From assembly GCF_029240215.1 (NCBI RefSeq), contig NZ_JARBTK010000001.1, positions 248,001 to 312,000 on the forward strand: a stretch of DNA of 64,000 nt, given 5' to 3'. The DNA is from Chryseobacterium sp. Its GTDB lineage: Bacteria > Bacteroidota > Bacteroidia > Flavobacteriales > Weeksellaceae. Position 1 is the stretch's first letter; every line of letters starts with the position of its first letter. A program made the translations under genes and the position numbers. Below, piece by piece: positions 43,653 to 52,960 of the stretch. The notes under the pieces are model-generated. The model had not been told where the DNA came from and ran no database searches. It worked only from the letters and a program-made list of their open reading frames with translations.

Positions 43653-45149
43653 TTAACGATAATAAATTTCATTCCAACGAAGGGTATTCTTAAAATCACG
43701 GATTTTTGTGTCTTCATCGATAACAAGAGATTCAATTCCTGCAATTTCTGCAAAATCTTCCAGCTGCTCTGCACTGATGTTTTCACTGTAACACGTGTGA
43801 TGCGCTCCACCAGCCAAAATCCAGGCTTCTGCAGCCGTGTACAAATCAGGAAGCGGCTTCCAAAGAACTCTTGCCACAGGAAGTTTTGGTAATTCTTCGG
43901 TGATTTCCAACGCTTTTGTTTTGTTGATTAACAGCCTGAAATGATTTCCGAAATCCATTAAAGCAGCATTCAGAGAGTCAATATTTCCTCTTGAATTGAA
44001 AACCAAACGAACCGGGTCAGCTTTGCCACCAATTCCCAACGGATGAATTTCACAAGATGGCTTGTCTACTGCTAACACAGGGTCTACTTCCAACATATGA
44101 GAACCCAAAACGGAAGGATTTGCTGGATTGAGATGGTAGGTATAATCTTCCATAAAGGCATTTCCGCCCTCAAGACCTTGTCCCATCGTTTTCATTGCAC
44201 GAACGAGTGCAGCAGTTTTCCAGTCGCCTTCTCCGGCAAATCCATAACCTTTTTCCATTAATCTTTGAACGGCAATTCCGGGAAGCTGTTCCAAACCGTG
44301 AAGGTCTTCAAAAGTATCGGAGAAACCTTTGAAATTTCCGTCTTTCAGGAATTTTTCTAAACCTAATTCTATTCTTGCAGCTACTTCAAGAGATTTTCTG
44401 TTGCTTCCGCCCGAAAGGAGAGATTCAGCCATTTTGTATGAGGCTTCATATTCTTCTATCAAAGTTTTGATTTCGCCATCGCCAATGGAATTGACAACAC
44501 TTACCAAATCTCCGATTCCCCAAGTGTTTACCGAAAATCCGAATTTGGTTTCAGCTTCTACTTTATCACCATCGGTTACGGCAACATATCTCATATTATC
44601 TCCAAAACGAGCGAATTTTGCACCTTGCCAATCGTCCCAACCTGCCGCAACACGGCTCCAGTCTCCGATTTGTTTTTGAACTCTTTCGTCAGCCCAATGT
44701 CCGACAACCACTTTTCGGTTTTTGCGAAGACGGCTTACCATAAATCCGAATTCACGGTCACCGTGTGCCGCCTGATTCAGATTCATAAAATCCATATCCA
44801 TCGTAGACCACGGAATATCCTGATTGAACTGCGTATGAAGATGCAACATTGGTTTTTGTAAAGCGGTCAAACCACGAATCCACATTTTTGCAGGTGAAAA
44901 CGTGTGCATCCAGGTTACAATTCCGATACAGTCTTTTGAGAAATTAGCAGCTGTAAGGGTTTCAAAAATTTCTTCCGTAGTTTTTACCGTTGGCTTTAAA
45001 ACCACTTTTACCGGAATTGATGAAGAAATATTAAGAGCTTCTACGATTTTCGCTGAATGTTCGGCAACCTGAGCTAAGGTTTCGGGTCCGTATAAATGCT
45101 GGCTTCCGGTGATGAACCAGATTTCTTTTGTATTGAGAGGTGTTAACAT
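43653..45149 (-). CDS. araA: L-arabinose isomerase
   Basis: Converts L-arabinose to L-ribulose in the cytosol. The 498-residue length matches E. coli AraA (500). Family blocks are clear: [17 protein letters not shown] at the N-terminus, [15 protein letters not shown] near 80, [17 protein letters not shown] near 300 (the Mn2+-site Glu), EDYTYHLNP near 330 (second Glu) and the metal His in [10 protein letters not shown] near 445. It follows araD in the operon. Confidence 0.98.
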   Translation of the reverse strand: MLTPLNTKEIWFITGSQHLYGPETLAQVAEHSAKIVEALNISSSIPVKVVLKPTVKTTEEIFETLTAANFSKDCIGIVTWMHTFSPAKMWIRGLTALQKPMLHLHTQFNQDIPWSTMDMDFMNLNQAAHGDREFGFMVSRLRKNRKVVVGHWADERVQKQIGDWSRVAAGWDDWQGAKFARFGDNMRYVAVTDGDKVEAETKFGFSVNTWGIGDLVSVVNSIGDGEIKTLIEEYEASYKMAESLLSGGSNRKSLEVAARIELGLEKFLKDGNFKGFSDTFEDLHGLEQLPGIAVQRLMEKGYGFAGEGDWKTAALVRAMKTMGQGLEGGNAFMEDYTYHLNPANPSVLGSHMLEVDPVLAVDKPSCEIHPLGIGGKADPVRLVFNSRGNIDSLNAALMDFGNHFRLLINKTKALEITEELPKLPVARVLWKPLPDLYTAAEAWILAGGAHHTCYSENISAEQLEDFAEIAGIESLVIDEDTKIRDFKNTLRWNEIYYR

Positions 45150-45154
45150 ATTTT

Positions 45155-45232
45155 TTAGTTGATGGTTTTTGGTTGATGGTTGATTATTGATTGATTTTTA
45201 AAGCTAAATGCTAATTGCCAAAAGCTAATAGC
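45155..45232. repeat. low-complexity tandem words between araD and araA
   Basis: The gap contains repeated ttgatgg/ttgattg words (about 45158-45196) and then repeated agctaat/agctaa words (about 45201-45232). It looks like short tandem duplication; no gene or terminator is seen. Confidence 0.45.
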
Positions 45233-45235
45233 TAT

Positions 45236-45934
45236 TTACTGTCCGTAATAGGCATTTTTGCCGTGTTTTCGTTCGTAATGTTTTTTGATGAGCGAATCTT
45301 TCAGGCGTGGCGCATTCGGGTTGATTTGTCTTGTTCGATATGCCATCTCTGCAATGGTTTCCAGGACTTTGCTGTTGTAAACGGCTTTGTCCGCATTTTT
45401 ACCCCAGGTGAACGGTCCGTGATTTCCGATGAGTACCATTTCTACTTCTTCGTAAGACAGTTCTTTTTCTTTGAAGCAGTCCAGAATCTGAATTCCAGTG
45501 TTGTATTCGTAGTTTCCTTCGATTAAATCATCACGCATTGGCGGTGCACAGGGAATATCTGTCGTTAAATGGTCGGCGTGAGTTGTTCCAAAAATAGGAA
45601 TGTCCATCTGAGCCTGCGCCCAAGCGACCGAATAAATGGCGTGAGTATGTGAGATTCCGCCAATGTTTTCCCAGTTTTTGTAAAGATAAGCGTGGGTTTT
45701 AGTATCGGAAGATGGTCTTAGATTTCCTTCAACCACGTTGGCATCATAATCTAAAATCACAATGTCTTCCGGTTTTAAAAGTTCGTAGGGAACACCGCTC
45801 GGTTTGATGGCAAAGATTCCTTTTTCTCGGTCAACGGCACTCACGTTTCCGAATGTATAAACGACCAGCTTCAAGGCATCCAACTGCATATTGGCTTCGT
45901 AACATTCTCTCTGGAGTTCTTTATAGATGCTCAT
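45236..45934 (-). CDS. araD: L-ribulose-5-phosphate 4-epimerase
   Basis: Class-II aldolase-fold zinc enzyme turning L-ribulose-5-phosphate into D-xylulose-5-phosphate, the entry to the pentose phosphate pathway. The zinc histidines lie in SHTHAIYSVAWAQ near residue 95 and the catalytic Asp/His region in FGTTHADH near 115; GNHGPFTWGKNADKAV near 172 carries the third His. The 232-residue length matches E. coli AraD (231). It is between araB and araA. Confidence 0.98.
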   Translation of the reverse strand: MSIYKELQRECYEANMQLDALKLVVYTFGNVSAVDREKGIFAIKPSGVPYELLKPEDIVILDYDANVVEGNLRPSSDTKTHAYLYKNWENIGGISHTHAIYSVAWAQAQMDIPIFGTTHADHLTTDIPCAPPMRDDLIEGNYEYNTGIQILDCFKEKELSYEEVEMVLIGNHGPFTWGKNADKAVYNSKVLETIAEMAYRTRQINPNAPRLKDSLIKKHYERKHGKNAYYGQ

Positions 45935-46038
45935 TTTAGTTTTATTAAATGATTAAAAGATTAAAATAATTTAAAGATTACAGGTTACCTATTTCGGGCT
46001 GCATACCTTATTGGTTTAGTTTCAGCATTGAATCTCAC

Positions 46039-46116
46039 GCAGCCCGACCTGAGTGGAGCTCTTTTTGTGTAGCAAAGCGGAACAAAAAAGCGGGAACGGA
46101 GGGCGGATAAAGCTGC
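46039..46116. repeat. structured interspersed repeat, copy D
   Basis: Bounded by gcagc (46039-46043) and gctgc (46112-46116), 78 bp. Arms gcagcccgacctgagtgg and acggagggcggataaagctg pair as in the other copies; the inner stem is ctttttg/caaaaaag. It begins 55 nt after the araB stop, reading with the transcript. Confidence 0.8.
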
Positions 46117-46171
46117 CATAAAATCTTTGGTTATTAGTTGTTATTTTAAAATTGAATGTGATTTCTATCAA

Positions 46172-47869
46172 CTATAAACTGTCAACAATCAACTTCTTCT
46201 TTGATTTGATATTGTTTTCCGTGAAGTCGGCGAGAATCTGATATTGACTCATTAATTCCGCATATTTTTCCACGTATTCTGCCTGCGGGAAATATTCGGC
46301 TTCGAAATCGGAACCCATTTTTTGACTTGCTTCCTGAACATTGGTATAAATTCCTGCTGCAACTGCTGCATAAATCGCTGCCCCCAAAGCGGGAGCCTGG
46401 TCTGACGCTGCTACGACAATCGGCATATTGAGGACGTTTGCCAAAGTCTGCATAATGAATGGTGATTTTCTGGCAACACCGCCGATTCCGATAACTTTTT
46501 CGATTTTCACGCCTTCTTCTTCGAAACGGTCGACGATTTTTTTGGAACCGAAACAAATGGCATTCACCAATGCTTTGAAAATATGTGGTGCTTTTGTACC
46601 TAATGAAAGATTGCTTATAGCCGCTTTCAATTCCTGATTGGCATCGGGCGTTCTACGTCCGTTCACCCAATCCAATGCGATAGGAACGGCTTCGGAAAGA
46701 GGAATTTTTTCTGCCTCCAAAGTCAGATTTCGGATGAGATTGTTTTCTATTTCTTCTTTTAAAAGTTGTTTTTGAGTGTCATCGATGATATTTGAATTCA
46801 TCAGAATATTATGGACTGGCCAAGTAAGAATATCTTTGTACCAAGCCAACAAATCTCCGAATGCCGACTGACCAGCCTCCAGACCAATCAATCCCGGAAT
46901 GACCGAACCGTTGACCTGTCCACAAATTCCTTTGACAGTTTTATCTTGAATAATTTCGTTGGGTGCAACCATAATATCGCAGGTGGAAGTTCCCATAATT
47001 CGGATGAGTGTGTTCTCCTCGACTTTTGCACCGACAGCTCCGGAATGGGCATCGAAAGTTCCTACGGCAATCACAGTATTGGTTGTTAATCCCAATTTTG
47101 CTGCCCATTCTAGGTTAAGATTTCCTGCAACCTCATCGGAAGTGTAGGTTTTATCGTACAATCTGTCACGAAGTTCGGCTAAAGATGAGTCCAACTGTCC
47201 GAGGAAATCCTTAGATGGAAGTCCATCCCACGATTCGTGCCACATTGCTTTGTGACCTGCTGCACAACGGCTTCTTTTGAAAGTTGATAAATCCTGATGG
47301 TCGGAAAGGAGAAACGTGATATAATCGCAATGTTCCACCCAGCTGTAAGCCGAATTTTTCACATTGTCATCAACTCTGTTGATGTGGAGGATTTTTGCCC
47401 AAAACCACTCGGAAGAATAGATTCCGCCTTCAAATTTGGTATAATCTTCGCCGCCCCAATTTCTCGCCAAATGGTTGATTTCCTCGGCTTCTGAAATTGA
47501 AGTATGGTCTTTCCACAATACCATCATTGCATTTGGATTTTGTTCGAATCCGGGAGTCAGAGCCAATGCAATTCCTTCTTTGTTTACCGGAAGCGGTGAT
47601 GAACCAGTGGTATCAATACAAATGCTGACAATACTTTCGGGGGCTACTCCACTTTCTTTGACAACATCGGAAATGGTTTTTTCCAAGCCTTCAATATGGT
47701 CAAGCGGATGTTGACGGAATTGATTTTGTTCCGGTTGGCAGAATTTTCCTTCTTTCCATCTTTGGTAGTAGCTTACGGATGTTGCGAGCTCGGCTCCGTT
47801 TTCTGTATCAATCAGGACTGCACGCACCGAATCCGTACCATAATCTAACCCGATAACATATTTCTTCAT
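46172..47869 (-). CDS. araB: ribulokinase
   Basis: FGGY-family kinase phosphorylating L-ribulose. N-terminal YVIGLDYGTDSVRAVLID contains the phosphate-binding loop; family blocks include AGHKAMWHESWDGLPS near 205, GTFDAHSGAVGA near 270 and the ATP-binding GIGGVARKSPFIMQ near 460. The 565-residue length matches E. coli AraB (566). It is the first gene of the arabinose operon and carries its own promoter and operator-like site. Earlier calls of xylulokinase are excluded by length and neighbours. Confidence 0.96.
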   Translation of the reverse strand: MKKYVIGLDYGTDSVRAVLIDTENGAELATSVSYYQRWKEGKFCQPEQNQFRQHPLDHIEGLEKTISDVVKESGVAPESIVSICIDTTGSSPLPVNKEGIALALTPGFEQNPNAMMVLWKDHTSISEAEEINHLARNWGGEDYTKFEGGIYSSEWFWAKILHINRVDDNVKNSAYSWVEHCDYITFLLSDHQDLSTFKRSRCAAGHKAMWHESWDGLPSKDFLGQLDSSLAELRDRLYDKTYTSDEVAGNLNLEWAAKLGLTTNTVIAVGTFDAHSGAVGAKVEENTLIRIMGTSTCDIMVAPNEIIQDKTVKGICGQVNGSVIPGLIGLEAGQSAFGDLLAWYKDILTWPVHNILMNSNIIDDTQKQLLKEEIENNLIRNLTLEAEKIPLSEAVPIALDWVNGRRTPDANQELKAAISNLSLGTKAPHIFKALVNAICFGSKKIVDRFEEEGVKIEKVIGIGGVARKSPFIMQTLANVLNMPIVVAASDQAPALGAAIYAAVAAGIYTNVQEASQKMGSDFEAEYFPQAEYVEKYAELMSQYQILADFTENNIKSKKKLIVDSL

Positions 47870-47927
47870 TTAAGCGATGAATTAAATTTTAATAAATGTT
47901 GACATTTCTCTTATTGAGAGATTAAAA

Positions 47928-47970
47928 CAAATATAAATTTTTATTTTAAATAAATGTAAATATTACACTT
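47928..47970 (-). promoter_or_regulatory. promoter and predicted operator of the arabinose operon
   Basis: On the minus strand a -7 box TATATTTG (47928-47935) lies 59 bp before the araB ATG. Sixteen bp upstream is the palindrome site at 47952-47970 (plus strand AAATGTAAATATTACACTT). Box, spacing and site are repeated before GH3. A repressor here would cover the -33 region. Confidence 0.65.
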
Positions 47971-48006
47971 AATTTTTATTTTTCTTTTATTGATGATACT
48001 TAAAGG

Positions 48007-49980
48007 CTATTTTATCTTTAAAACCACGAAAGAATTGGATGGAATCTGAACAGAAAATTTCCCTTTTTTAATCACAGAATTCTCTTCAAGAGGTTTTATG
48101 TTTTCTGTTTGAAAATTATTTTCATCAGAAAGTTGTGATGATGTTAAGGTTGTTTTAGTCAGTTTGCTTCCTAATTTGATATTTTTCGGATTGATTTCAA
48201 TTGATTTTTCCTGAGAATCTGTATTGACAATTTTAATAATCACTTCATTATTTTTACCGTCTTTCACCGCGGATGCAAAGAGTTGATTTTGACCTTTTAC
48301 AGCATCTCCGTTTTCCGAAATTTTAATTAAATCGGTTCCTTTATTATTTGAAAACAATTTTTGAACATAATAATTTGGCGTTGCATATGACTGAAGATTA
48401 TTAAACCAAATCAAATCCGGTGTCCATTGCCAACCATCTGCGTGGGCAAAAAGCGGAGCATAGGAAGTCATTGTGACAACATCTGCATTTCTTTCCAATC
48501 CGGTCATAAAAGCAGCTTCTGATAATGCGGTTTGCCAGTTATTTTTATTATCCGGTTTTACTACACCGACTGATTGTGCAGCATATTCTCCGGCGAAAAC
48601 TTTTGGTCCGGAACGGTCGTAAGCATCATAACGTCCGGCATTTTTTGTAAACCATTCGGGCGAATTGTAATAATGCTCATCGACAATCTGTGCATTAAGT
48701 TTCTTGAGTTCTTTCCAACCGTATTCAAAAAATTCTCCGTCAGGAGACGGTCCGCTTCCTGAAATGATTTTAATATCAGGATATTTGGAATGAATGGCTT
48801 TTTCAAAAATCTTGTAACGCTCTATGTAATCTTCTCCCCACTGTTCGTTTCCAACGCCAATATATTTCATATTGAATGGTTTTGAATGTCCCATTTCAGC
48901 ACGGATTTTTCCCCATTTTGTACTTTCGTTTCCATTGGCAAATTCGATTAAATCCAATGCATCCTGAACAAATGGATTTAATTCTTCCAAATGAACCAAT
49001 TCGGCTGTGTTGAACTGACACGCCATTCCGCAACTTAAAATCGGTAACGGCTCAGCCCCCAAATCTTCGGAAAGCTGGAAATATTCATAAAAACCTAATC
49101 CGAACGACTGATAATAATCGGGAGTCAGGCGATGGGCAAATCCGGAACTCCATTTGTTGATGAGATATTCTCTGTCTGCCACATTTCCCAATGTTTTTTT
49201 CCATTGATATCTTTCGGCAAGGGTTCTGCCTTCAACGATACAACCACCGGGAAAACGTAAAAATCCAGGCTGCAAATCATATAATTTCTGAACCAAATCT
49301 TTTCGTAAACCGCCTTTTCTTCCTTTCCAAGTATCTTGGGAAAATAGAGAAATCATATCCATATTTGCCACGCCGTTTCCGGTAAAAGTGATTTGAAGTT
49401 TTGTTTTTTCAACTGTTCTTGATGGAGAAAAAACAGCCGTATATTTTTGCCAGCCTTTTCCATTGATGAGTATAGGAACTGTTGAGATTATCTTTCCGTT
49501 TTCGTCAATCAGACTTGCGTTGACGGCAGAAATGTTGCCTGATACATTTTCCAAGTCGAAACTAAAATCATATCTTGAATTCTGGTGAAGTCCGATTCCT
49601 CTGAAACCTTCATTTTCCAAAATATAATTTTTATCATTGTAAACGGTTATTCTTGCGTAGTTTTTATTGGTCTTGGAATTATCCGAATAAATCGTCAAAA
49701 AACCAGAATCCAAATTCGGAGAAAGTGTTTTTGTGTTTTGCTGTTTCCAACCCGTTAAAGGCTCATTAAATTCAAAGCTTCGGTTTTTAATGAGTTCAGC
49801 GTAAATACCGCCGTCGGCTGCAAAGTTGATGTCTTCAAAGAAAATACCGTACATCGTTGGCTGGATTTTGATGTTGGTAGATGTTCCGTCCAAATCTAAA
49901 GTAAACTTTGAGGTTTGTGCCGATGAAAATGCAACGCAACCTGAAAGAAGAAAGGTGAAAATTTTATTTTTAGTTTTCAT
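48007..49980 (-). CDS. alpha-L-arabinofuranosidase, GH51
   Basis: Removes arabinofuranosyl side groups from arabinoxylan or arabinan. The signal peptide (MKTKNKIFTFLLSGCVAFSS) is followed by a CBM4-like beta-sandwich (about 60-205), then the GH51 barrel with acid/base Glu in GVGNEQWGEDY near 377 and nucleophile Glu in KVFAGEYAAQS near 460, and the C-terminal sandwich. The ATG at 49980 is chosen over a TTG at 50004. The 657-residue length matches secreted Bacteroidota members. It follows GH3 on the same strand with a repeat-rich 143-bp gap. Confidence 0.95.
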   Translation of the reverse strand: MKTKNKIFTFLLSGCVAFSSAQTSKFTLDLDGTSTNIKIQPTMYGIFFEDINFAADGGIYAELIKNRSFEFNEPLTGWKQQNTKTLSPNLDSGFLTIYSDNSKTNKNYARITVYNDKNYILENEGFRGIGLHQNSRYDFSFDLENVSGNISAVNASLIDENGKIISTVPILINGKGWQKYTAVFSPSRTVEKTKLQITFTGNGVANMDMISLFSQDTWKGRKGGLRKDLVQKLYDLQPGFLRFPGGCIVEGRTLAERYQWKKTLGNVADREYLINKWSSGFAHRLTPDYYQSFGLGFYEYFQLSEDLGAEPLPILSCGMACQFNTAELVHLEELNPFVQDALDLIEFANGNESTKWGKIRAEMGHSKPFNMKYIGVGNEQWGEDYIERYKIFEKAIHSKYPDIKIISGSGPSPDGEFFEYGWKELKKLNAQIVDEHYYNSPEWFTKNAGRYDAYDRSGPKVFAGEYAAQSVGVVKPDNKNNWQTALSEAAFMTGLERNADVVTMTSYAPLFAHADGWQWTPDLIWFNNLQSYATPNYYVQKLFSNNKGTDLIKISENGDAVKGQNQLFASAVKDGKNNEVIIKIVNTDSQEKSIEINPKNIKLGSKLTKTTLTSSQLSDENNFQTENIKPLEENSVIKKGKFSVQIPSNSFVVLKIK

Positions 49981-50008
49981 TGATAATATTTTTTGATTGT
50001 TCAAACAG

Positions 50009-50032
50009 ACACTTCGACTACGCTCAGTGTGA
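50009..50032. repeat. short interspersed repeat acacttcgactacgctcagtgt
   Basis: A 22-nt imperfect palindrome with acact/agtgt ends around cgactacgctc. The word group resembles intergenic repeats common in this phylum (from memory). It lies directly upstream of the GH51 gene. Confidence 0.5.
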
Positions 50033-50074
50033 CATCTTTAATAGTAAACTTTTAAATTGAATGATATTATTCTG

Positions 50075-50105
50075 AACCTTATAGGTTTTAAAAACCTATA
50101 AGGTT
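50075..50105. repeat. 31-bp near-perfect palindrome
   Basis: Two 15-nt arms (aaccttataggtttt and its exact reverse complement) separated by one base. It lies 19 bp after the GH3 stop. A related half (accttataggttt) occurs at about 58406-58418. It may act as a terminator for GH3 or a cruciform/protein site. Confidence 0.75.
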
Positions 50106-50123
50106 TTCTAAATTGAGAATAGT

Positions 50124-52751
50124 TTATTTCACCTTCAACTGCATGCTTTTTAATTCCGAGTTTTTTGAAGTTCCGCCGTAGAAAATGGTATAATCTCCTG
50201 ATTTTGAAACCAAATCATCAGCTTTTTCATCATAAAATTTGAATGAATCTTCTGAAATAGTCAATTGGATATTTTTTGTTTCTTTTGCTTTAATCAAAAC
50301 TCTTTCAAAAGCTCTTAATGTTTTTACCGGAGCCAAAGCATCATTATTTCTTTTCACATACATCTGCACGACTTCTTCGCCGTCTCTTTCTGAAGTATTG
50401 GTAACCGGAATCGTTATCGTAATATTCTCATTAGAATTGATGTTGTTTTTGCTCAATTTTGCATTGCCATAAGTAAATTTTGAGTAGCTCAAACCGTGGC
50501 CAAATGCATATAATGGATCTTCGGTCATATAACGGTAGGTTCTTCCTTTCATATCATAATTTTCAAAACCCTGATGCTTGCTTGTGGTCGAAAGTGCATT
50601 ATCCAATTGCTCAAGATTTTTGTAAAAAGTAATCGGTAATCTTCCAGAAGGATTGTAATCTCCCGCAAGAACATCGGCAACGGCAGTTCCGCTGGATTGT
50701 CCGCCGTACCAGGCATTCAGCAGAGCATCATAATTTTTTTCATCCTGCTGTAAGCCAAGCGCACTTCCTGTACAGAGTACAAAAACAACAGGTTTTCCTG
50801 TTTTTCTCAATTCTGCCAACAGTTCACGTTGAACTTTCGGAAGTTCTATTGAAGTTTTGTCACCGCCTTTGAAACCTTCTGCGCTTACCAACATTTCTTC
50901 ACCTTCCAGACTTGGAGAAAGTCCGCCTGCGAAGATAATGACGTCGGCATCTTTCACTTTTTCTCTTACTGAAGCGAAATTTACCGGGTCTTTTCTGTAC
51001 ACTTCAAAGACAATACTTACATATTTCCCTTTTTGACTGTGACGCAATTCTATTTGGTATTCTTTCCCTTTCTCCATTTTCACGGGGAATTCCGAAGGAT
51101 GTCTTGCATCGGGACCTTTTCTGGTAGCAATTTCTTTACCATCAACAAAAAGCATGTAAATGTCTGATGTTGCGGCAGAAAATATGACTTCGCCCGAATA
51201 ACTGCTTTTAAAAATCCCGGAAATTCTTGCTGAAGTATTTTCTCTGGCAACTCCGGGTGCAAGCTGGGTTCCGCCAAAACTGTTGTAGGTAATTCCTGTT
51301 TTATTAACGGAAATATTAACCGGTTTTTCTTTGAATTCATTATTATTGAAAAACTCAACCTTCATTCCTTTTTCTCCGTTTTTCTGGCTTACAAAATTCT
51401 GATAAAGCGAAGCTCTGGAAGATGGATCTGCCACTTCACTTCCTTTTTCGTAAATGATTTCTGCATCCGGAAATTTGGTTTTAATTCCTTCTAAAATCGT
51501 TACGGTTGAAGAAGGTGTCCCGTTGTAATTTCCCAACTGCATAATTCCGTCATCGGCATTGGGACCCACAACCGCTATTTTTTTAATATTTTTATTTAAA
51601 GGCAGGATGTTTTTTTCATTTTTCATCAGTACAATAGACTTCTGAGCCATTTTTAATGCCTGTTCTTTGTGTTCTTTAGAATCTACCGTAGAATAAGGAA
51701 TATTGTTCCAGTGAACGGAAGATTTGGGATCAAGCATTCCCAATTCAAACCAGCCTTTGAGGATTCTTCGCATTGAAATATCGAGGTCTTTTTCGGTGAT
51801 TAATCCGCTGGCAAGAGATTTATTGAGGTTATTATAAGTATCTCCACATTCCAGATCTGTGGAATGTTTTAGAGCATCTGCTGCTGCACTTTTTTCGTCG
51901 GGATGTGTTCCGTGGTATTTTTCCTGATAGAAATCTGCCAAAGCCCAACAGTCTGAAACGACCATTCCGTCATACTTCCATTTACCTCGAAGAATTTCAT
52001 TAAGCAAAGTATTATTGGCACAACAAGGTTGTCCGTCGAAAGCGTTGTAAGCGCACATCACCTCTCTTACATTTCCTTCCAAAACCAGTGCTTTGAAAGC
52101 CGGAAGATAGGTTTCATACAGATCCCTTTTAGAAATTTCGGCATTGTAGGAATGTCGGTTCCATTCCGGACCGCTGTGAACAGCGAAATGTTTGGCGCAG
52201 GCGTGGGTTTTAAAATATTTAGGATCATTTCCCTGTAAACCTTTTACCGCAGCAACACCCAAAACAGAAGTAAGATATGGATCTTCTCCGTAAGTTTCCT
52301 GACCTCTTCCCCATCTCGGATCACGGAAAATATTGATATTCGGAGTCCAGAATGTAAGACCTTCGTAACGTCCGGTTTTACTGGCTTCATCAAAAGATTT
52401 GTTGTATTTTGCTCTGGCTTCATCAGAAATCATTTCAAAAGTTTTGAGATGTTCCGGAACATCCCAGGTTGCTGCCAAACCAATAGCTTGCGGAAAAACA
52501 GTCGCTGTTCCAGCTCTTGCAACACCGTGAAGCGCTTCATTCCACCATCCGTAAGCAGGAATTTCCAGTCTGGGTACAGCTTTGGAATTGTCCATCATCA
52601 TTCCTATTTTTTCATCTGCTGTTAGTAATCCCAAAAGATTTTCGATTCTTTGTTCGACCGGAAGATTGGGATTTCGAAATGGATATTTGTGATTCTGAGC
52701 AAAACTGAAAGTACAGACAACTACTGATATGGTTAATAAAATTTTGTTCAT
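50124..52751 (-). CDS. GH3 beta-glycosidase, probable beta-xylosidase
   Basis: Exo-acting glycosidase, likely releasing xylose from xylo-oligosaccharides. The signal peptide starts MNKILLTISVVVCTFSFAQ. The GH3 barrel has PAYGWWNEALHGVARAG near 58, TFWTPNINIFRDPRWGRGQE near 130, the KHFAVHSG block and the nucleophile Asp in MVVSDCWA near 270. A PA14 domain (about 445-590, MKVEFFNNNEFK...) is inserted into the second domain, and a fibronectin-like end follows. The 875-residue length fits PA14-bearing xylosidase-type GH3. The start at 52751 is chosen because an earlier frame start at 52904 would run through the promoter and a terminator. Confidence 0.94.
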   Translation of the reverse strand: MNKILLTISVVVCTFSFAQNHKYPFRNPNLPVEQRIENLLGLLTADEKIGMMMDNSKAVPRLEIPAYGWWNEALHGVARAGTATVFPQAIGLAATWDVPEHLKTFEMISDEARAKYNKSFDEASKTGRYEGLTFWTPNINIFRDPRWGRGQETYGEDPYLTSVLGVAAVKGLQGNDPKYFKTHACAKHFAVHSGPEWNRHSYNAEISKRDLYETYLPAFKALVLEGNVREVMCAYNAFDGQPCCANNTLLNEILRGKWKYDGMVVSDCWALADFYQEKYHGTHPDEKSAAADALKHSTDLECGDTYNNLNKSLASGLITEKDLDISMRRILKGWFELGMLDPKSSVHWNNIPYSTVDSKEHKEQALKMAQKSIVLMKNEKNILPLNKNIKKIAVVGPNADDGIMQLGNYNGTPSSTVTILEGIKTKFPDAEIIYEKGSEVADPSSRASLYQNFVSQKNGEKGMKVEFFNNNEFKEKPVNISVNKTGITYNSFGGTQLAPGVARENTSARISGIFKSSYSGEVIFSAATSDIYMLFVDGKEIATRKGPDARHPSEFPVKMEKGKEYQIELRHSQKGKYVSIVFEVYRKDPVNFASVREKVKDADVIIFAGGLSPSLEGEEMLVSAEGFKGGDKTSIELPKVQRELLAELRKTGKPVVFVLCTGSALGLQQDEKNYDALLNAWYGGQSSGTAVADVLAGDYNPSGRLPITFYKNLEQLDNALSTTSKHQGFENYDMKGRTYRYMTEDPLYAFGHGLSYSKFTYGNAKLSKNNINSNENITITIPVTNTSERDGEEVVQMYVKRNNDALAPVKTLRAFERVLIKAKETKNIQLTISEDSFKFYDEKADDLVSKSGDYTIFYGGTSKNSELKSMQLKVK

Positions 52752-52829
52752 ATAATTGATTTTAAAGCAGTTTTTTATTAATAAATACTGAATATTATCA
52801 CCGGATATTCCTTTGCAGTGTGATAAAGA

Positions 52830-52872
52830 CAAATATAAGATTCTATTTTGAATAAATGTATATACTACACTT
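52830..52872 (-). promoter_or_regulatory. promoter and predicted operator of the GH3 gene
   Basis: A -7 box TATATTTG on the minus strand (52830-52837) and, 16 bp upstream, the site at 52854-52872 (plus strand AAATGTATATACTACACTT). The arrangement is nearly identical to that before araB. Confidence 0.65.
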
Positions 52873-52890
52873 AATTTATAAATAGTAGTA

Positions 52891-52921
52891 AAAGAAAAAG
52901 TCACCGGAATAACCCGATGAC
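52891..52921 (-). terminator. terminator of the GH30 gene
   Basis: An 8-bp stem gtcaccgg / ccgatgac (one G-T pair in RNA) with a 6-nt loop is followed on the minus strand by TTTTTCTTT. It is 40 bp after the GH30 stop, and the GH3 promoter lies beyond it. Confidence 0.8.
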
Positions 52922-52960
52922 CTTGTAAAAAAATTAATTTGAAAAAAATATGATTAAAGG

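Noticed and set aside
45155..45232. Tandem words before araA considered as a CRISPR-like array
   Set aside because: Units are only 7-8 bp, irregular and without spacers.
46172..47869. Xylulokinase as the identity of the FGGY kinase
   Set aside because: Length of 565 and araD/araA neighbours match ribulokinase; xylulokinases are near 490-500 residues.
52752..52904. Longer GH3 start at 52904
   Set aside because: It would read through the -7 box, the operator and part of the upstream terminator and put 51 residues before a clear signal peptide.
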